Position numbers and translations under genes: made by a program
Assembly (NCBI GenBank): GCA_937896905.1
Contig: CALBOE010000009.1
Span: 1-64,000, forward strand
Length of the DNA stretch: 64,000 bases
Source of the DNA: an uncultured Clostridia bacterium
GTDB taxonomy: Bacteria; Bacillota; Clostridia; Christensenellales; UBA1242
Direction: 5' to 3'
The notes under the pieces: generated by a model
Seen by the model: only the letters and a program-made list of their open reading frames with translations
Database searches by the model: none
What the model was told of the DNA's origin: nothing
In this document: one piece after another, positions 54,029 to 63,445 of the stretch
Position numbering within the stretch: position 1 is the stretch's first letter
Layout of the letters: each line of letters begins with the position of its first letter

Positions 54029-54610
54029 TTACAACAAATAATTGTCTAACATTGTTGCAATACGGTCCGCACCCTGCTTTTTGCTCGCACTGGTTGCAAA
54101 CACCAGGTTCTTATTAAAACGAACATCTTTCGCAATTTTGTTTATATTATTGTTTAGTTCGCTTTTGGAAAGTTTATCTGCTTTGGTTATAACAATAACT
54201 GCTGGAATTTCGTTTTCTGCAAGATAGTTTAACATTTGCTTATCTAGTTCGGTTGGCATCATTCGGCTATCTAACAACACCAAAACAAGCTTTAATTGCG
54301 GATTATCGATAAAATAATCATTCATAACGCTATCCCACGCACTTGTCATGTTTTTGCTAGCTTTTGCATAACCATACCCTGGCAAATCCACCAAATAAAA
54401 CTCATTATTAATGTTGAAATAATTAACCAGTCTAGTTCTTCCGGGCGTGCTGCTTGTTTTTGCCATTTTGCTGTTATTTGTTAACATATTTATTAAACTG
54501 CTTTTACCTACGTTGCTTCGTCCAACTATTGCAACTTGTGGAAGATTATCTTCAATAAATTCCGCCCTTTTGCTGGCGCTTTTAATAAATTTTGCGTTAA
54601 TAAATCTCAT
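54029..54610 (-). CDS. engB: Ribosome biogenesis GTPase EngB/YsxC
   Basis: 193 residues. G1 IVGRSNVGKSSLIN, G2/G3 TSSTPGRTRLVNYF and VDLPGYGYA, G4 VITKADKL, G5 TSAS. It acts in late 50S assembly. GTAGGGAAAAA precedes the ATG. Monocistronic, divergent from dinB. Confidence 0.95.
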   Translation of the reverse strand: MRFINAKFIKSASKRAEFIEDNLPQVAIVGRSNVGKSSLINMLTNNSKMAKTSSTPGRTRLVNYFNINNEFYLVDLPGYGYAKASKNMTSAWDSVMNDYFIDNPQLKLVLVLLDSRMMPTELDKQMLNYLAENEIPAVIVITKADKLSKSELNNNINKIAKDVRFNKNLVFATSASKKQGADRIATMLDNYLL

Positions 54611-54630
54611 AATTTTTCCCTACTAAAATT

Positions 54631-54659
54631 AGTTTAACACAAATTTATGGAATTGTCAA
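54631..54659 (-). promoter_or_regulatory. Promoter of engB
   Basis: TTGACA (54654-54659), 17-bp spacer, TAAACT (54631-54636). Its -35 is 10 bp from the divergent dinB -35. Confidence 0.85.
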
Positions 54660-54669
54660 ATCATTTCAC

Positions 54670-54698
54670 TTGACATCATCGAACAAATGTTCTATACT
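54670..54698 (+). promoter_or_regulatory. Promoter of dinB
   Basis: TTGACA (54670-54675), 17-bp spacer, TATACT (54693-54698). Confidence 0.9.
54680..54693. promoter_or_regulatory. LexA (SOS) box in the dinB promoter
   Basis: CGAACAAATGTTCT matches the Gram-positive LexA/DinR operator CGAACRNRYGTTYC at 13 of 14 positions. It fills the spacer between -35 and -10, so bound LexA would block RNA polymerase. Confidence 0.88.
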
Positions 54699-54716
54699 CT
54701 ATTTTGAAATGTGTAA

Positions 54717-54727
54717 GGGGGGGGGGG
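54717..54727 (+). promoter_or_regulatory. Homopolymeric G11 ribosome binding site of dinB
   Basis: A run of eleven G ends 2 nt before the start codon and serves as the Shine-Dalgarno sequence. Such runs slip in replication; a length change would leave the coding frame intact and shift ribosome-site spacing only. Confidence 0.8.
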
Positions 54728-54729
54728 TT

Positions 54730-55911
54730 ATGAACAACAAGCGAGTTATATTGCATATAGATATGAACAATTTTTACGCGTCAGTTGAATGTTTGCTAAA
54801 CCCCGACCTTAAAAATTACGCCGTTGCGGTTGCTGGCAACCCAGAAAAACGAACAGGAATAATCCTTGCAAAAAATTATCTTGCCAAGGTATATGGCATT
54901 AAAACTGGTGAAGTTATTTGGGAGGCAAAACAAAAATGCCCAACCCTTATTTGTGTTGCCCCGCATTTCGATAAATATGAAGAATATAGTAAACGTGCAC
55001 ACCAAATTTACGAGCAATATACCGACCTTATTGAACCCTTTGGCATTGATGAGTGTTGGCTAGACATTACATCAAGCTTAAAAATGTTTAACTGTTCCGC
55101 AGTGGAACTTGCAAAAAAAATTCAAGCTCAAATTAAAACAGAATTGGGGCTTTCTGTTTCGGTGGGCATATCTTGGGGGAAAACTCTTGCAAAACTTGCA
55201 AGCGACATGAAAAAGCCAATGGGGTTAACTGTTATTAACGAAACAAACCACCTTGAAATTTTAAAACAAACAAAAATTGACGACATGATTATGATAGGCA
55301 AACAGACAGCAAAAAAACTGCGAACAATGAATGTTAACACTCTTTACGACTTGCACTCGCTAAGCCCAAAACTATTAGAACAGCATTTTGGAATTATTGG
55401 GCAGAGTTTACTTAACGCCGTTAATGGAATTGACGACGATAAACTTATATCACCCAAGGACGAGGACACAAAAAGCGTGGGCAATGGTTCAACCGCAGTT
55501 AGAGATATGACCACCCACGAAGAAATTAAAAATTTTCTGCACGATCTTTCCGCAAAAGTTTCTGCTAGGCTTCGCGCACATGGGTTCACGGCAAAAACAA
55601 TTCACCTTTCCATTAAGTATGCAGATTTTTCATATAAATCTGCACAACACACACTGCCACAGCATTTTAGCAACGAACAAGATGTTTTTAAATATTCCTA
55701 CGAAATTTTTTGTGAACTTGCAGGCACAAAGTTTGAACCAGTTAGAGCACTTAGAATTTGCACAAGCAATCTAACAACAAAAGATGAAGAAAAACAGGTT
55801 AACTTGTTTGCCAATGTTAAAAATGAGAACTTGTGTTCGGCAATAGACAGCCTGAAAGACAGGTTTGGCGAAAACATAATTTCGTTTGCTAAAGATTATA
55901 AACAATTTTAG
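54730..55911 (+). CDS. dinB: DNA polymerase IV
   Basis: 393 residues, Y-family translesion polymerase. Palm motifs: VILHIDMNNFYASVE (first metal Asp) and GIDECWLDIT (Asp-Glu pair). Helix-hairpin-helix thumb IGKQTAKKLRTMNVNTLYDL; C-terminal little-finger domain; tail QVNLF resembles the beta-clamp-binding motif (QxxLF). The ATG at 54730 follows the G11 run. Expression is predicted to be SOS-induced. Confidence 0.96.
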   Translation: MNNKRVILHIDMNNFYASVECLLNPDLKNYAVAVAGNPEKRTGIILAKNYLAKVYGIKTGEVIWEAKQKCPTLICVAPHFDKYEEYSKRAHQIYEQYTDLIEPFGIDECWLDITSSLKMFNCSAVELAKKIQAQIKTELGLSVSVGISWGKTLAKLASDMKKPMGLTVINETNHLEILKQTKIDDMIMIGKQTAKKLRTMNVNTLYDLHSLSPKLLEQHFGIIGQSLLNAVNGIDDDKLISPKDEDTKSVGNGSTAVRDMTTHEEIKNFLHDLSAKVSARLRAHGFTAKTIHLSIKYADFSYKSAQHTLPQHFSNEQDVFKYSYEIFCELAGTKFEPVRALRICTSNLTTKDEEKQVNLFANVKNENLCSAIDSLKDRFGENIISFAKDYKQF

Positions 55912-55926
55912 TGCGTATAATAAAGT

Positions 55927-56472
55927 ATGAAAAACTTTGCTTTTGCCATACTGGTGTTGTACGCTTTTTTGCTTTGCCTTGCTGGTTACAAACTTTTTCT
56001 TGTTGCAACGCACCCCATTAAATATCAAGCAGAAATTATTGAGGTTGCAACTGAAAATAACATAAGCCCGAGTTTGGTGGCAAGCGTTGTCAACACAGAA
56101 AGTTCGTTTCGTGCTAATGCTAGATCTACCAAAAACGCGTTGGGATTAATGCAAATTAAACTTTCAACTGCAGAATATTTGTGCGAACTTTACGGGCTTG
56201 AAAAAGTTAATGAAAGCAAATTATTAAACCCATCAACCAATCTTCAATTTGGCTGTTTGTATCTAAAGTATTTAAATGAAAAATTTAATAACATATGGAC
56301 AAGTTTAGCTGCCTACAACGCCGGCGAAACCCGCGTTAGAGTTTGGCTTAATAATTCACAATTTTCTAATGACAGAAAAACGTTAACAAAAATTCCATAC
56401 AAAGAAACCGAACAATATATTAAAAAAATTAAGTTAAATTTAAAGTTTTACAAAAAAGTTTTCAATAAATAA
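55927..56472 (+). CDS. Lytic transglycosylase (SLT family), membrane-anchored
   Basis: 181 residues. N-terminal signal anchor (residues 4-26). Catalytic Glu in SVVNTESSFRANARS, followed by the SLT blocks KNALGLMQIKLSTAEYL, NLQFGCLYLKYL and SLAAYNAGETRVRVWL. It cleaves the glycan strands of peptidoglycan. A TATAAT box lies 5 nt before the ATG, no Shine-Dalgarno sequence is present and no -35 box is clear; it could also be read through from dinB. Confidence 0.88.
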   Translation: MKNFAFAILVLYAFLLCLAGYKLFLVATHPIKYQAEIIEVATENNISPSLVASVVNTESSFRANARSTKNALGLMQIKLSTAEYLCELYGLEKVNESKLLNPSTNLQFGCLYLKYLNEKFNNIWTSLAAYNAGETRVRVWLNNSQFSNDRKTLTKIPYKETEQYIKKIKLNLKFYKKVFNK

Positions 56473-56520
56473 AAATTAAATAAATCTATTACAAATATAC
56501 ATTTTTGCGCTTTTTTATTA

Positions 56521-56548
56521 AAAAATGATGTTTTTACTCATTTTTTTT
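56521..56548. terminator. Bidirectional terminator between convergent SLT and YkvI-like genes
   Basis: Stem AAAAATGA / TCATTTTT with a 9-nt loop and T runs on both strands, in a very AT-rich stretch. Confidence 0.65.
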
Positions 56549-56586
56549 AATTATTTTTTATATTTTTAAAAATTTTAATTGATTTT

Positions 56587-57627
56587 TTAATTTTTTATAT
56601 GTTGGTTTTTATTATTTTTAGAATTTTTTCTTAATTTAATAATTATCATTAATAATAAAAATAAAATATACACTCCACTAATCATTCCGGAAAATATATA
56701 TAAATTTTTAACAATAAAATTGTAACCAAAATTTGAAATTATTAAGTTTGTTAAAACAATAATCAACGAAATAAACCAACTTTTTTTGTTTTTATTTAAA
56801 ATTGTTTGCGTGTTAAAACTGCAAATTATTAGCGTTGAAAACAAACCAAAAATTAAAGCAACAAAATATAGAATGTAGAACGAATTGCCCAAATTTTGGC
56901 TCAGCTCAAACATGGGCATATCTGTTGCCGTTGCATTACTTGCAAGCACAAGAATGTTCAGTAGTATTATTAACGCAACGCTAAAAACAACAGCCAATCT
57001 ACCTTTAACTTTTAACGACGTTTGAAACAAAACAGGAAACGCCGCCACAAAATTAGTTACTCCAAATAATAGCGCATAATAAACTGCAACTCCAATGTTT
57101 GCATCTATAATTTTCAAATTAACATTTGCGGGAGTTACATTTGCAATAGAGTTAACAACAATAACCGTTATCATAATTGGAATAATGAAGTTAGCCACCG
57201 CTTTAATTTTTTTAATACCTCCCAACAGAACAACAAAAGTTATAATGCTTAATATGGTGGATGGAATTTTAAAGCCAACATTAAAAAAAGTTTTAAATAA
57301 GTAATCAGCCCCGGCGAGCATTCCCGCACTTGCAATAACAAAATTAACAACTAAAACTACGTTAGAAAACTTACTTAGCCCACCAAATATTACTCTATTA
57401 AACTGATTATAACTGTTTAATTGTAACTTGCGTTTAACATGTTCAACAATAAAAAACAAGTAAATATACAATAACACAAACGCAATAAGTCCCAAAACAG
57501 ATGCCCCGCCAAAACTAAAAAAGAAAACATAAACTTCCTTCCCCGACGCAAATCCAACGCCAATTATTGCACTTAAAATTAAAAAATAGTCCACAAGCGT
57601 GGACCATATTTTATTTCCACCTTTCAT
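56587..57627 (-). CDS. YkvI-family membrane protein (APC-like fold)
   Basis: 346 residues with ten predicted membrane helices. The first helix holds AIIGVGFASGKEVYVFFFSFG, the Gly-Phe-Ala-Ser-Gly-(K/Q)-E block of the YkvI family, related to sodium-coupled amino-acid transporters. Substrate unknown. The start is ATG at 57627 or TTG two codons earlier; TATAAT lies 5 nt before the ATG without a good -35 box or Shine-Dalgarno sequence. Confidence 0.75.
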   Translation of the reverse strand: MKGGNKIWSTLVDYFLILSAIIGVGFASGKEVYVFFFSFGGASVLGLIAFVLLYIYLFFIVEHVKRKLQLNSYNQFNRVIFGGLSKFSNVVLVVNFVIASAGMLAGADYLFKTFFNVGFKIPSTILSIITFVVLLGGIKKIKAVANFIIPIMITVIVVNSIANVTPANVNLKIIDANIGVAVYYALLFGVTNFVAAFPVLFQTSLKVKGRLAVVFSVALIILLNILVLASNATATDMPMFELSQNLGNSFYILYFVALIFGLFSTLIICSFNTQTILNKNKKSWFISLIIVLTNLIISNFGYNFIVKNLYIFSGMISGVYILFLLLMIIIKLRKNSKNNKNQHIKN

Positions 57628-57676
57628 AATCAATTATATGAAAGGTTGTACCATTAATTGATAACTTTTTTAAATT

Positions 57677-58369
57677 TTATAGCATAATTATTCTGCCACA
57701 ATGCTCACAAACCAGCATTTTGTTTGTTTTTAGTTTTTCAACAAAATTAAGCGATAATTCAACTTTGCAACCACCGCAAAAATGATCTTCTAAACCAACG
57801 TAAACCGGAAAAATTCCATTTGCTTTAAGTTCTTTATATTTTGCCAATTTATCCAAATCTTTTACCTTTGGTTCTAATTCGTCAATTTTCTTTTGAACCG
57901 CTGCAATTTTTGGTGCAACTTCTTTCTTTTTAGCTTCTATTCTTGCCTTGATTGTGCCAGCACGAAGTTTAATTTCAGTTAGTTTGTTGCTTAATTCGGC
58001 ACTTCTTCTAACCACATCTTCTGCTGTTCTAACAAGTTCTTCCATTTGGCGATTGTCTTCACTAAGTTCGCCAACAAGACTGTTCGAATCGGATATTAAT
58101 GCCGAAACATTTTCTAAACTAATATTATCCGCATTGCGCTTTTTTAGAATTTCGCTATTGCCCTTTGCCTTGGAATATCTGCTTAACGATAAGTTATAGG
58201 CTTTAATAACTTCATTTGCCTTTTTTTCTAGTTGTTCAAATCGAGATTTTCCTTCTTGCAACACCCTTTTATAGTTTTTGAAATCTATGCTTGCCGGGCT
58301 TCTATCTACTTCTCGTTCTAAAAGTTTAATTTGCCCATCTAATTTTTGAATTTCTAAAATGGTTTTCAT
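57677..58369 (-). CDS. Coiled-coil zinc-ribbon protein (CT398/zf-RING_7 type)
   Basis: 230 residues. A long antiparallel coiled coil (residues 1-175) ends in a four-Cys zinc ribbon, CGGC-x(20)-CEHC near the C-terminus. In this family the ribbon may bind nucleic acid, and the gene often sits near rpoD and dnaG in Firmicutes. It overlaps the rpoD stop by one base (TAATG). Confidence 0.85.
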   Translation of the reverse strand: MKTILEIQKLDGQIKLLEREVDRSPASIDFKNYKRVLQEGKSRFEQLEKKANEVIKAYNLSLSRYSKAKGNSEILKKRNADNISLENVSALISDSNSLVGELSEDNRQMEELVRTAEDVVRRSAELSNKLTEIKLRAGTIKARIEAKKKEVAPKIAAVQKKIDELEPKVKDLDKLAKYKELKANGIFPVYVGLEDHFCGGCKVELSLNFVEKLKTNKMLVCEHCGRIIML

Positions 58370-59469
58370 TAAAATCTGCCTCCTTTTTCATCGTCATCTT
58401 CAGCAAGGTCATCTCTTAAGCGTTTTAATTTTGATGGATGACGCAATTTCCTTAATGCTTTTGCTTCAATTTGACGAATGCGCTCCCGGGTTACCGAGAA
58501 TTCTCTTCCCACTTCTTCCAAAGTTCTTGGGTGAGCATCGTCTAATCCATAGCGCAAACGAATTACTTTTTGTTCTCTTGGAGTTAATGTTTCTAGAACA
58601 CTCATTAATTGCTCTTTTAGCATGTTTTGCATTGCAATATCTTGTGGAGAAAGTGCGTTTTCATCTGGAATTATGTCGCCAATTTTGCTGTCTTCTTCAT
58701 GCCCCATTTTGCTTTCTAAGGAAATTGGGTCCTGCGATATTCGTTGAACTTCTATAACCTTATCAACCGTTGTTCCTAGGCGTTCTGCAATTTCTTCTGT
58801 GCTTGGGTCTCGCCCCAACTCTTGCAACAATTCTCTAACCGCTTTGTTGTGTTTTAAAATTGTTTCCACCATATGAACAGGAACACGCATTAAACGGGCT
58901 TGGTCGGAAATGGCACGAGTTATGCTTTGCCTAATCCACCATGTTCCGTATGTTGAAAATTTATATCCTTTTGTGTAGTCGAATTTTTCAACCGCTTTCA
59001 TAAGCCCCAAATTGCCTTCTTGAATAAGGTCTAAAAATGGCATATTGTGCTTATTTTGATAGCGTTTTGCAATGCTAACCACCAAACGCAAGTTAGATTC
59101 GCACAACTTATTACGTGCATATTCGCTTTTCTCTTCTATTAAAAGTCGACTCAACTCTCTTTCTTCATCTGCCGATAGAAGTGGAATGCTTCCAATTTCT
59201 TTTAAATACATTTTAACCGGATCGTTAACGTTAATTTGGCTTATAATATTCTCAAATTCTTTATCGTCAACAGGGATGTCGCTTATTGCGTCTGTTATGG
59301 TTATTCCATTGGCAATAAGATGTGCTTTAACTTGTTCCACCTCTTCTGCATCAATGTCCTCGTAAGTGCGAATAAGCTTGCTGCACAAACTGTCCTCAGA
59401 AATTGACCTTTGGTGATTTGTTTTAAATTGTTGCAAAAGTTTTTGCTTAATTTCTTCTATGTTAATCAT
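58369..59469 (-). CDS. rpoD: RNA polymerase primary sigma factor
   Basis: 366 residues. Region 1.2 at [21 protein letters not shown]; region 2 with [58 protein letters not shown] (shown in part, melts the -10 element); region 3 PVHMVETI; region 4 [15 protein letters not shown] and [18 protein letters not shown] (reads the -35 element). Region 1.1 is short. It overlaps the upstream sigma-like gene by 8 bp and is coupled to it. Confidence 0.96.
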   Translation of the reverse strand: MINIEEIKQKLLQQFKTNHQRSISEDSLCSKLIRTYEDIDAEEVEQVKAHLIANGITITDAISDIPVDDKEFENIISQINVNDPVKMYLKEIGSIPLLSADEERELSRLLIEEKSEYARNKLCESNLRLVVSIAKRYQNKHNMPFLDLIQEGNLGLMKAVEKFDYTKGYKFSTYGTWWIRQSITRAISDQARLMRVPVHMVETILKHNKAVRELLQELGRDPSTEEIAERLGTTVDKVIEVQRISQDPISLESKMGHEEDSKIGDIIPDENALSPQDIAMQNMLKEQLMSVLETLTPREQKVIRLRYGLDDAHPRTLEEVGREFSVTRERIRQIEAKALRKLRHPSKLKRLRDDLAEDDDEKGGRF

Positions 59470-59983
59470 TCTTTTTCTCCTTGAATTCGTTTAAAACTGC
59501 CGTTCTAACCCAAAACAGCACATAATCCTCAAACTCTATTTTCGCATTTGGATTATATGCATTCAATGCTTGCAACAATCCTAAATTTGCAATTTGCACC
59601 AAATCTTGTAAATCAACATCATTGTGCAAGGATTTATAGTTTAGGCACATATATAGCACATCTTTAAGTGCAAAGTTTATAATTTGTTCTTTTATTGACC
59701 TGCTTTTTGTTGCATAATATTCGGCAAGTTTTGGCTTTAATTCTGCCTTTTTTATTGTTTTGGTTGATTTTATATCAATAAAATAATCTAACACCTGCAT
59801 TAACTGTTCTTCTTTAATTTCAGTTGTTAAACTTGGCTGGAACTCTGCCCTAAAATAATTTTTAACATCTTGACGTTTATATCTTCCATTTTGCGCTAGT
59901 TCTGTGTAAAGTTCGTCCACATTCTCTGCACCTAAATTAGTTAGATATTTATACAAAACGTCTGTTTTATCTATCTGTATCAC
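59462..59983 (-). CDS. Sigma-70 region-2-only protein between dnaG and rpoD
   Basis: 173 residues from the GTG at 59983 (AAAGGAG 5 nt upstream; the GTGA overlaps the dnaG stop). The N-terminal 100 residues are helical and unrecognised. The C-terminal part, [20 protein letters not shown] through [17 protein letters not shown], aligns with sigma region 2.1-2.4 (compare [17 protein letters not shown] in rpoD). There is no region 3 or 4, so it cannot read a -35 box. It may bind core polymerase as a modulator. Confidence 0.75.
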   Translation of the reverse strand: MIQIDKTDVLYKYLTNLGAENVDELYTELAQNGRYKRQDVKNYFRAEFQPSLTTEIKEEQLMQVLDYFIDIKSTKTIKKAELKPKLAEYYATKSRSIKEQIINFALKDVLYMCLNYKSLHNDVDLQDLVQIANLGLLQALNAYNPNAKIEFEDYVLFWVRTAVLNEFKEKKND

Positions 59984-61749
59984 TTTCTCTCCTTTATTCT
60001 TGCCGAAATTTCTTGTAATTTCACAAGGCACTCGTATCTTTCTGCATCTGTTGTGCAGTTTAACATTCTTTCTTTCAATTGCTTTTGTTGTTCTTCCAAT
60101 TCAAAGCGTTGAACACGAGAAATTGTGTCTTTTAACACCGCATTAAACACGTCATCGCTTGGAAAAACATAGTTAATAACTCTATCTATAAGCGAATAGT
60201 TTGTAATGGTGAAATTATCAAATAATGCGGATACCGTGTAATCTTTATTTGCTGAAATTTTATCTTTTAAATAGTTGTAAAGGTCTGTTAATTCATCTTC
60301 TGCATTGAAAAGACAAGAAATATCTTCAATATTTTTAATTTTTTTATAAAGAATTGATGCAAGCAAGAAAATTTTGCTTTTTAAAATGTCATTTTCAACA
60401 ATGTTAACTGGCATTTCTTCACTTTTAACATGTGCAATAGTTGGAACCACATTCAAACTTTTTCTTAGCGCATCTATTGGCACTTTAACTATTTTTTGAA
60501 CAACCGCCAAATAAATTTCTTGTTCGGCCGGTGTTGAAAATTTAGATATGTATTTTAAACTTTCATTAATGTATTTTGTTCTTTCCGCATTAGATGTTAG
60601 GTCGTATTTTTTTGCACTGTCATTTAGAATAAAGTCAACACAATCTATGGCTTTTGTTAATATATTCAAAAATTCTTCTTTGCCGTATTGCTTTATGAAC
60701 TCATCTGGGTCTTTTGCACCAACTAAGCGAACAACCTTAACATTTAAGCCCTCTGCTTTTAATGTGTCTATTGCTTTGTAGGTGGCCATTGCCCCCGCAC
60801 TATCTCCATCTAAACACAAAATAACATTTTCTACAAGCTGTTTAATTCTGCGCGCGTGTTGGCTTGTTAATGCCGTTCCCATACAACCAATTGTGTTTGT
60901 TATTCCCGCTTGATGGCAAGCAATAACATCTATATGCCCCTCTACAACCACAATGGTGTCTAACATTTTGTTTTCTTTTTTTATATCTCTAACAAAATTA
61001 TACGCAAATAGCGTTTCGCTTTTGTTAAAAACTATAGTTTGAGATGTGTTTTTGTATTTGGCGTGATCTGGACTTTGTTCAACACTCCTGCCAGAATATG
61101 CAACAACATCTCCAAGCCCATTAAAAATTGGAAACATTAAGCGCTTGCCATAAAAGTCGTATAAATTTCCTGTGTCACCTTTTCCAACAACCCCTGCCAA
61201 AAGCATTTCATACTCGCTAAAGCCCAACGTTTCAAGGTGAGCAGGCAATGAATCGTAGTTTAAAGATGCCCCAATTTGGAATTTTTCAATCATTTCTGGC
61301 GACATTCCACGTGTTTTTAAATACTTGGCTTGAGGAGAATTTGGATTGTTAATTAGGTTGTTATGATAAAACTCGGTGGTGGCTTTTAACACCTGATAAA
61401 CCCTATCTCGTTCGCGTTTTCTTTTGCGCATTTCTTCATTGTCCGTATCGGTTGGAAGTTCTAACCCCACATTTTTTGCAAGCATTTCAACCGCCGTTAA
61501 AAAATCTACGTTTTCTGTTTTCATAACGAGTGAAATTACGTTGCCACTTTCTCCACAACCAAAACATTTATAGAATTGAGCATCTTGTTTAATGGAAAAA
61601 GATGGCGTTTTCTCGCTGTGGAATGGGCAACACGCCCAAAAATTGCCTCCACGACGATTAAGCGTCATATATCTGCTTGCCACGTCAACAATATCGTTCT
61701 TAGATTTTAAAAGGTCTAGAAATTCTGCCGACAATCCACCTTTTGTCAT
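59980..61749 (-). CDS. dnaG: DNA primase
   Basis: 589 residues. N-terminal CHC2 zinc finger: CCPFHSEKTPSFSI and KCFGCGESGN. Catalytic TOPRIM domain: VVVEGHIDVIACHQAGI and CLDGDSAGAMA; RNA-polymerase basic block MFPIFNGLGDVVAYSGR. The C-terminal DnaB-interaction domain is divergent. GGAG lies 8 nt before the ATG. First gene of the dnaG-sigma-like-rpoD-zinc-ribbon transcript. Confidence 0.95.
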   Translation of the reverse strand: MTKGGLSAEFLDLLKSKNDIVDVASRYMTLNRRGGNFWACCPFHSEKTPSFSIKQDAQFYKCFGCGESGNVISLVMKTENVDFLTAVEMLAKNVGLELPTDTDNEEMRKRKRERDRVYQVLKATTEFYHNNLINNPNSPQAKYLKTRGMSPEMIEKFQIGASLNYDSLPAHLETLGFSEYEMLLAGVVGKGDTGNLYDFYGKRLMFPIFNGLGDVVAYSGRSVEQSPDHAKYKNTSQTIVFNKSETLFAYNFVRDIKKENKMLDTIVVVEGHIDVIACHQAGITNTIGCMGTALTSQHARRIKQLVENVILCLDGDSAGAMATYKAIDTLKAEGLNVKVVRLVGAKDPDEFIKQYGKEEFLNILTKAIDCVDFILNDSAKKYDLTSNAERTKYINESLKYISKFSTPAEQEIYLAVVQKIVKVPIDALRKSLNVVPTIAHVKSEEMPVNIVENDILKSKIFLLASILYKKIKNIEDISCLFNAEDELTDLYNYLKDKISANKDYTVSALFDNFTITNYSLIDRVINYVFPSDDVFNAVLKDTISRVQRFELEEQQKQLKERMLNCTTDAERYECLVKLQEISARIKERK

Positions 61750-61780
61750 TCGTCAAACTCCAATTAATGTATAATACAAC

Positions 61781-61829
61781 AAAAAAGTGGCATTTCCTAA
61801 AAATTATTATAAAACTTTTACGAAATACC
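61781..61829 (-). terminator. Probable terminator after the HopA1-like gene
   Basis: Stem GGTATTTC / GAAATGCC (one G-T pair) with a 25-nt loop, then ACTTTTTT on the minus strand; it lies in the dnaG upstream region. Confidence 0.45.
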
Positions 61830-61873
61830 CCTCTCTTCATATCTAAATACAACTTAAATGCGAAAACTCCTAA

Positions 61874-63313
61874 CTAATTTGGAAAAATTCTTAAATTTTC
61901 TTTTTCCCTAAAAGCCAAATTGTCAATTTCTCGTTCGGTTTCTAAATTTAATGCAATGTTATTATAAGAAACATGATGTTTTTGGCACAAACTTCGCAAA
62001 AGCTGCTCGTCCACATTTCTAACTAAACTGCCCTTAATATCAAACACGTTTTCCAATTTCGCCATTAGGCTTGCTTCCACCGTTAAATCCAAAGTTGTAT
62101 AACCTTGTGTATCAATGTCACGTACAGCTTTGCTATCGCTGAATGTTAACCCTAACCTTGTGGTTTTGATTTGTAGCACAAACTTGCCAACTCTTCCTCC
62201 TTGCTTCAAGGTGGCAATACATTCATCTGCATATCTTGCAATCTGTGCTTCTGGATAAATGTTTCTATCGAATCTGCCAAGCATATCACTCAAAATTTGA
62301 CCATATACCTGCACATTGCGTATGGATCTTGGACAATCTCCATGTTGTAGCCTTGTTTGGTTGTTTGCAATTTGTTGCTTTAAATTTTCTTTGGTTCTAT
62401 ATATAATGTAATTTCTTAAATCTAAAATTTCACCATTTCTATTTGTAAGCGTTATTCCTGACGCCGCCATATACTTGCGAGCCTGTTGAAGTTTAATTGA
62501 CAAATATTCGTCTATAACTTGAGCCCTTTCACTGTTGAAAGACGAATGTTTATAAACCGGCTCTTCACCAAAACCCACAAATCCATCAATAACACCCATG
62601 GCTGGGCTAATTTTCTCAGTTCCGCTAAACCAATCTGGGTGTTGTTGTTTCAATTCTTTCAAAGCACCAATAAAATATTCGGCTTGCTCATAGTCGGTGT
62701 AAATTACGAAGGCATCATTACGGTTATCGTAAGTGTTAAATTTAAAATACACCCTCTTTTTGTCCCGCTGGCATCTGTTTAAAAGTTCGGTAGATACCCT
62801 TGCAACATTTTCCGATTTTAAGTTGACGTATAATCTACATTGCGGACTTACCTTTAATGGGAACGGACTAACGTGAATATAATCTTGATAAGTTCTGTTA
62901 GAACCAATAAACCCCTCTTTCGATTGGCTGCACATTCCCTTTATGGCAAATGATTGTTCTGAGCCAAAGAAAAAGTTATATGCATCAATTGCAGAAACGT
63001 TCGATTTTTGATAACTAGGGTTTAAAAGATAGTAATCATACAACTCTCTCATTTCCTCGCCAAGTTGTTCTGGATGAAAACTTGTTATAAAATTACGCCT
63101 TGCATCATAAACAGTTTTAAAAAACCTGTACATTTCAATCCTGTCAACCGAACCCGTGTTATGAGCATTAATCCAAATCAAAAGATCATAAGCTTGAAAA
63201 GCATCAATTGCAGAGCTTGCCGGCAGTGCTTGCAAATAATCTTTCACCAAATCTTTCATTGTTGTTGGTTGTGTGCAGTATTTTTCAATAAATTTTAATT
63301 TGCTATCTTGCAT
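61874..63313 (-). CDS. Large protein with a HopA1-like pattern
   Basis: 479 residues, soluble. Residues about 145-290 show RLYVNLKSENVARVSTELL, VYFKFNTYDNRNDAFVIYT, PAMGVIDGFVGFGEEPVYKHSSFNSERA: the spacing (RLY-N-K, FKF-R-D-VIY, GxGEEP, SF-x-x-RA) recalls the HopA1 effector family, whose relatives include phosphothreonine lyases of class V lanthipeptide systems. No precursor peptide or kinase gene is visible nearby. AAGGGGTG precedes the ATG. The family call is tentative. Confidence 0.35.
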   Translation of the reverse strand: MQDSKLKFIEKYCTQPTTMKDLVKDYLQALPASSAIDAFQAYDLLIWINAHNTGSVDRIEMYRFFKTVYDARRNFITSFHPEQLGEEMRELYDYYLLNPSYQKSNVSAIDAYNFFFGSEQSFAIKGMCSQSKEGFIGSNRTYQDYIHVSPFPLKVSPQCRLYVNLKSENVARVSTELLNRCQRDKKRVYFKFNTYDNRNDAFVIYTDYEQAEYFIGALKELKQQHPDWFSGTEKISPAMGVIDGFVGFGEEPVYKHSSFNSERAQVIDEYLSIKLQQARKYMAASGITLTNRNGEILDLRNYIIYRTKENLKQQIANNQTRLQHGDCPRSIRNVQVYGQILSDMLGRFDRNIYPEAQIARYADECIATLKQGGRVGKFVLQIKTTRLGLTFSDSKAVRDIDTQGYTTLDLTVEASLMAKLENVFDIKGSLVRNVDEQLLRSLCQKHHVSYNNIALNLETEREIDNLAFREKENLRIFPN

Positions 63314-63339
63314 GTATCAACACCCCTTACATATGTGTT

Positions 63340-63368
63340 ATTATACCACAATCATTTGCAATTTGCAA
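63340..63368 (-). promoter_or_regulatory. Promoter of the HopA1-like gene
   Basis: TTGCAA (63363-63368), 17-bp spacer ending in TGG (extended -10), TATAAT (63340-63345). Confidence 0.85.
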
Positions 63369-63378
63369 CATTAGACAC

Positions 63379-63405
63379 AAAAAACACACGTTGAGTGTGT
63401 TTTTT
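63379..63405 (-). terminator. Terminator of ppdK
   Basis: Stem ACACAC / GTGTGT with loop TCAAC, then TTTTTT on the minus strand; also symmetric on the plus strand. Confidence 0.8.
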
Positions 63406-63445
63406 GTTAAATTATCTTGGGAATTAATATTCTCCCGAGCTCTTT

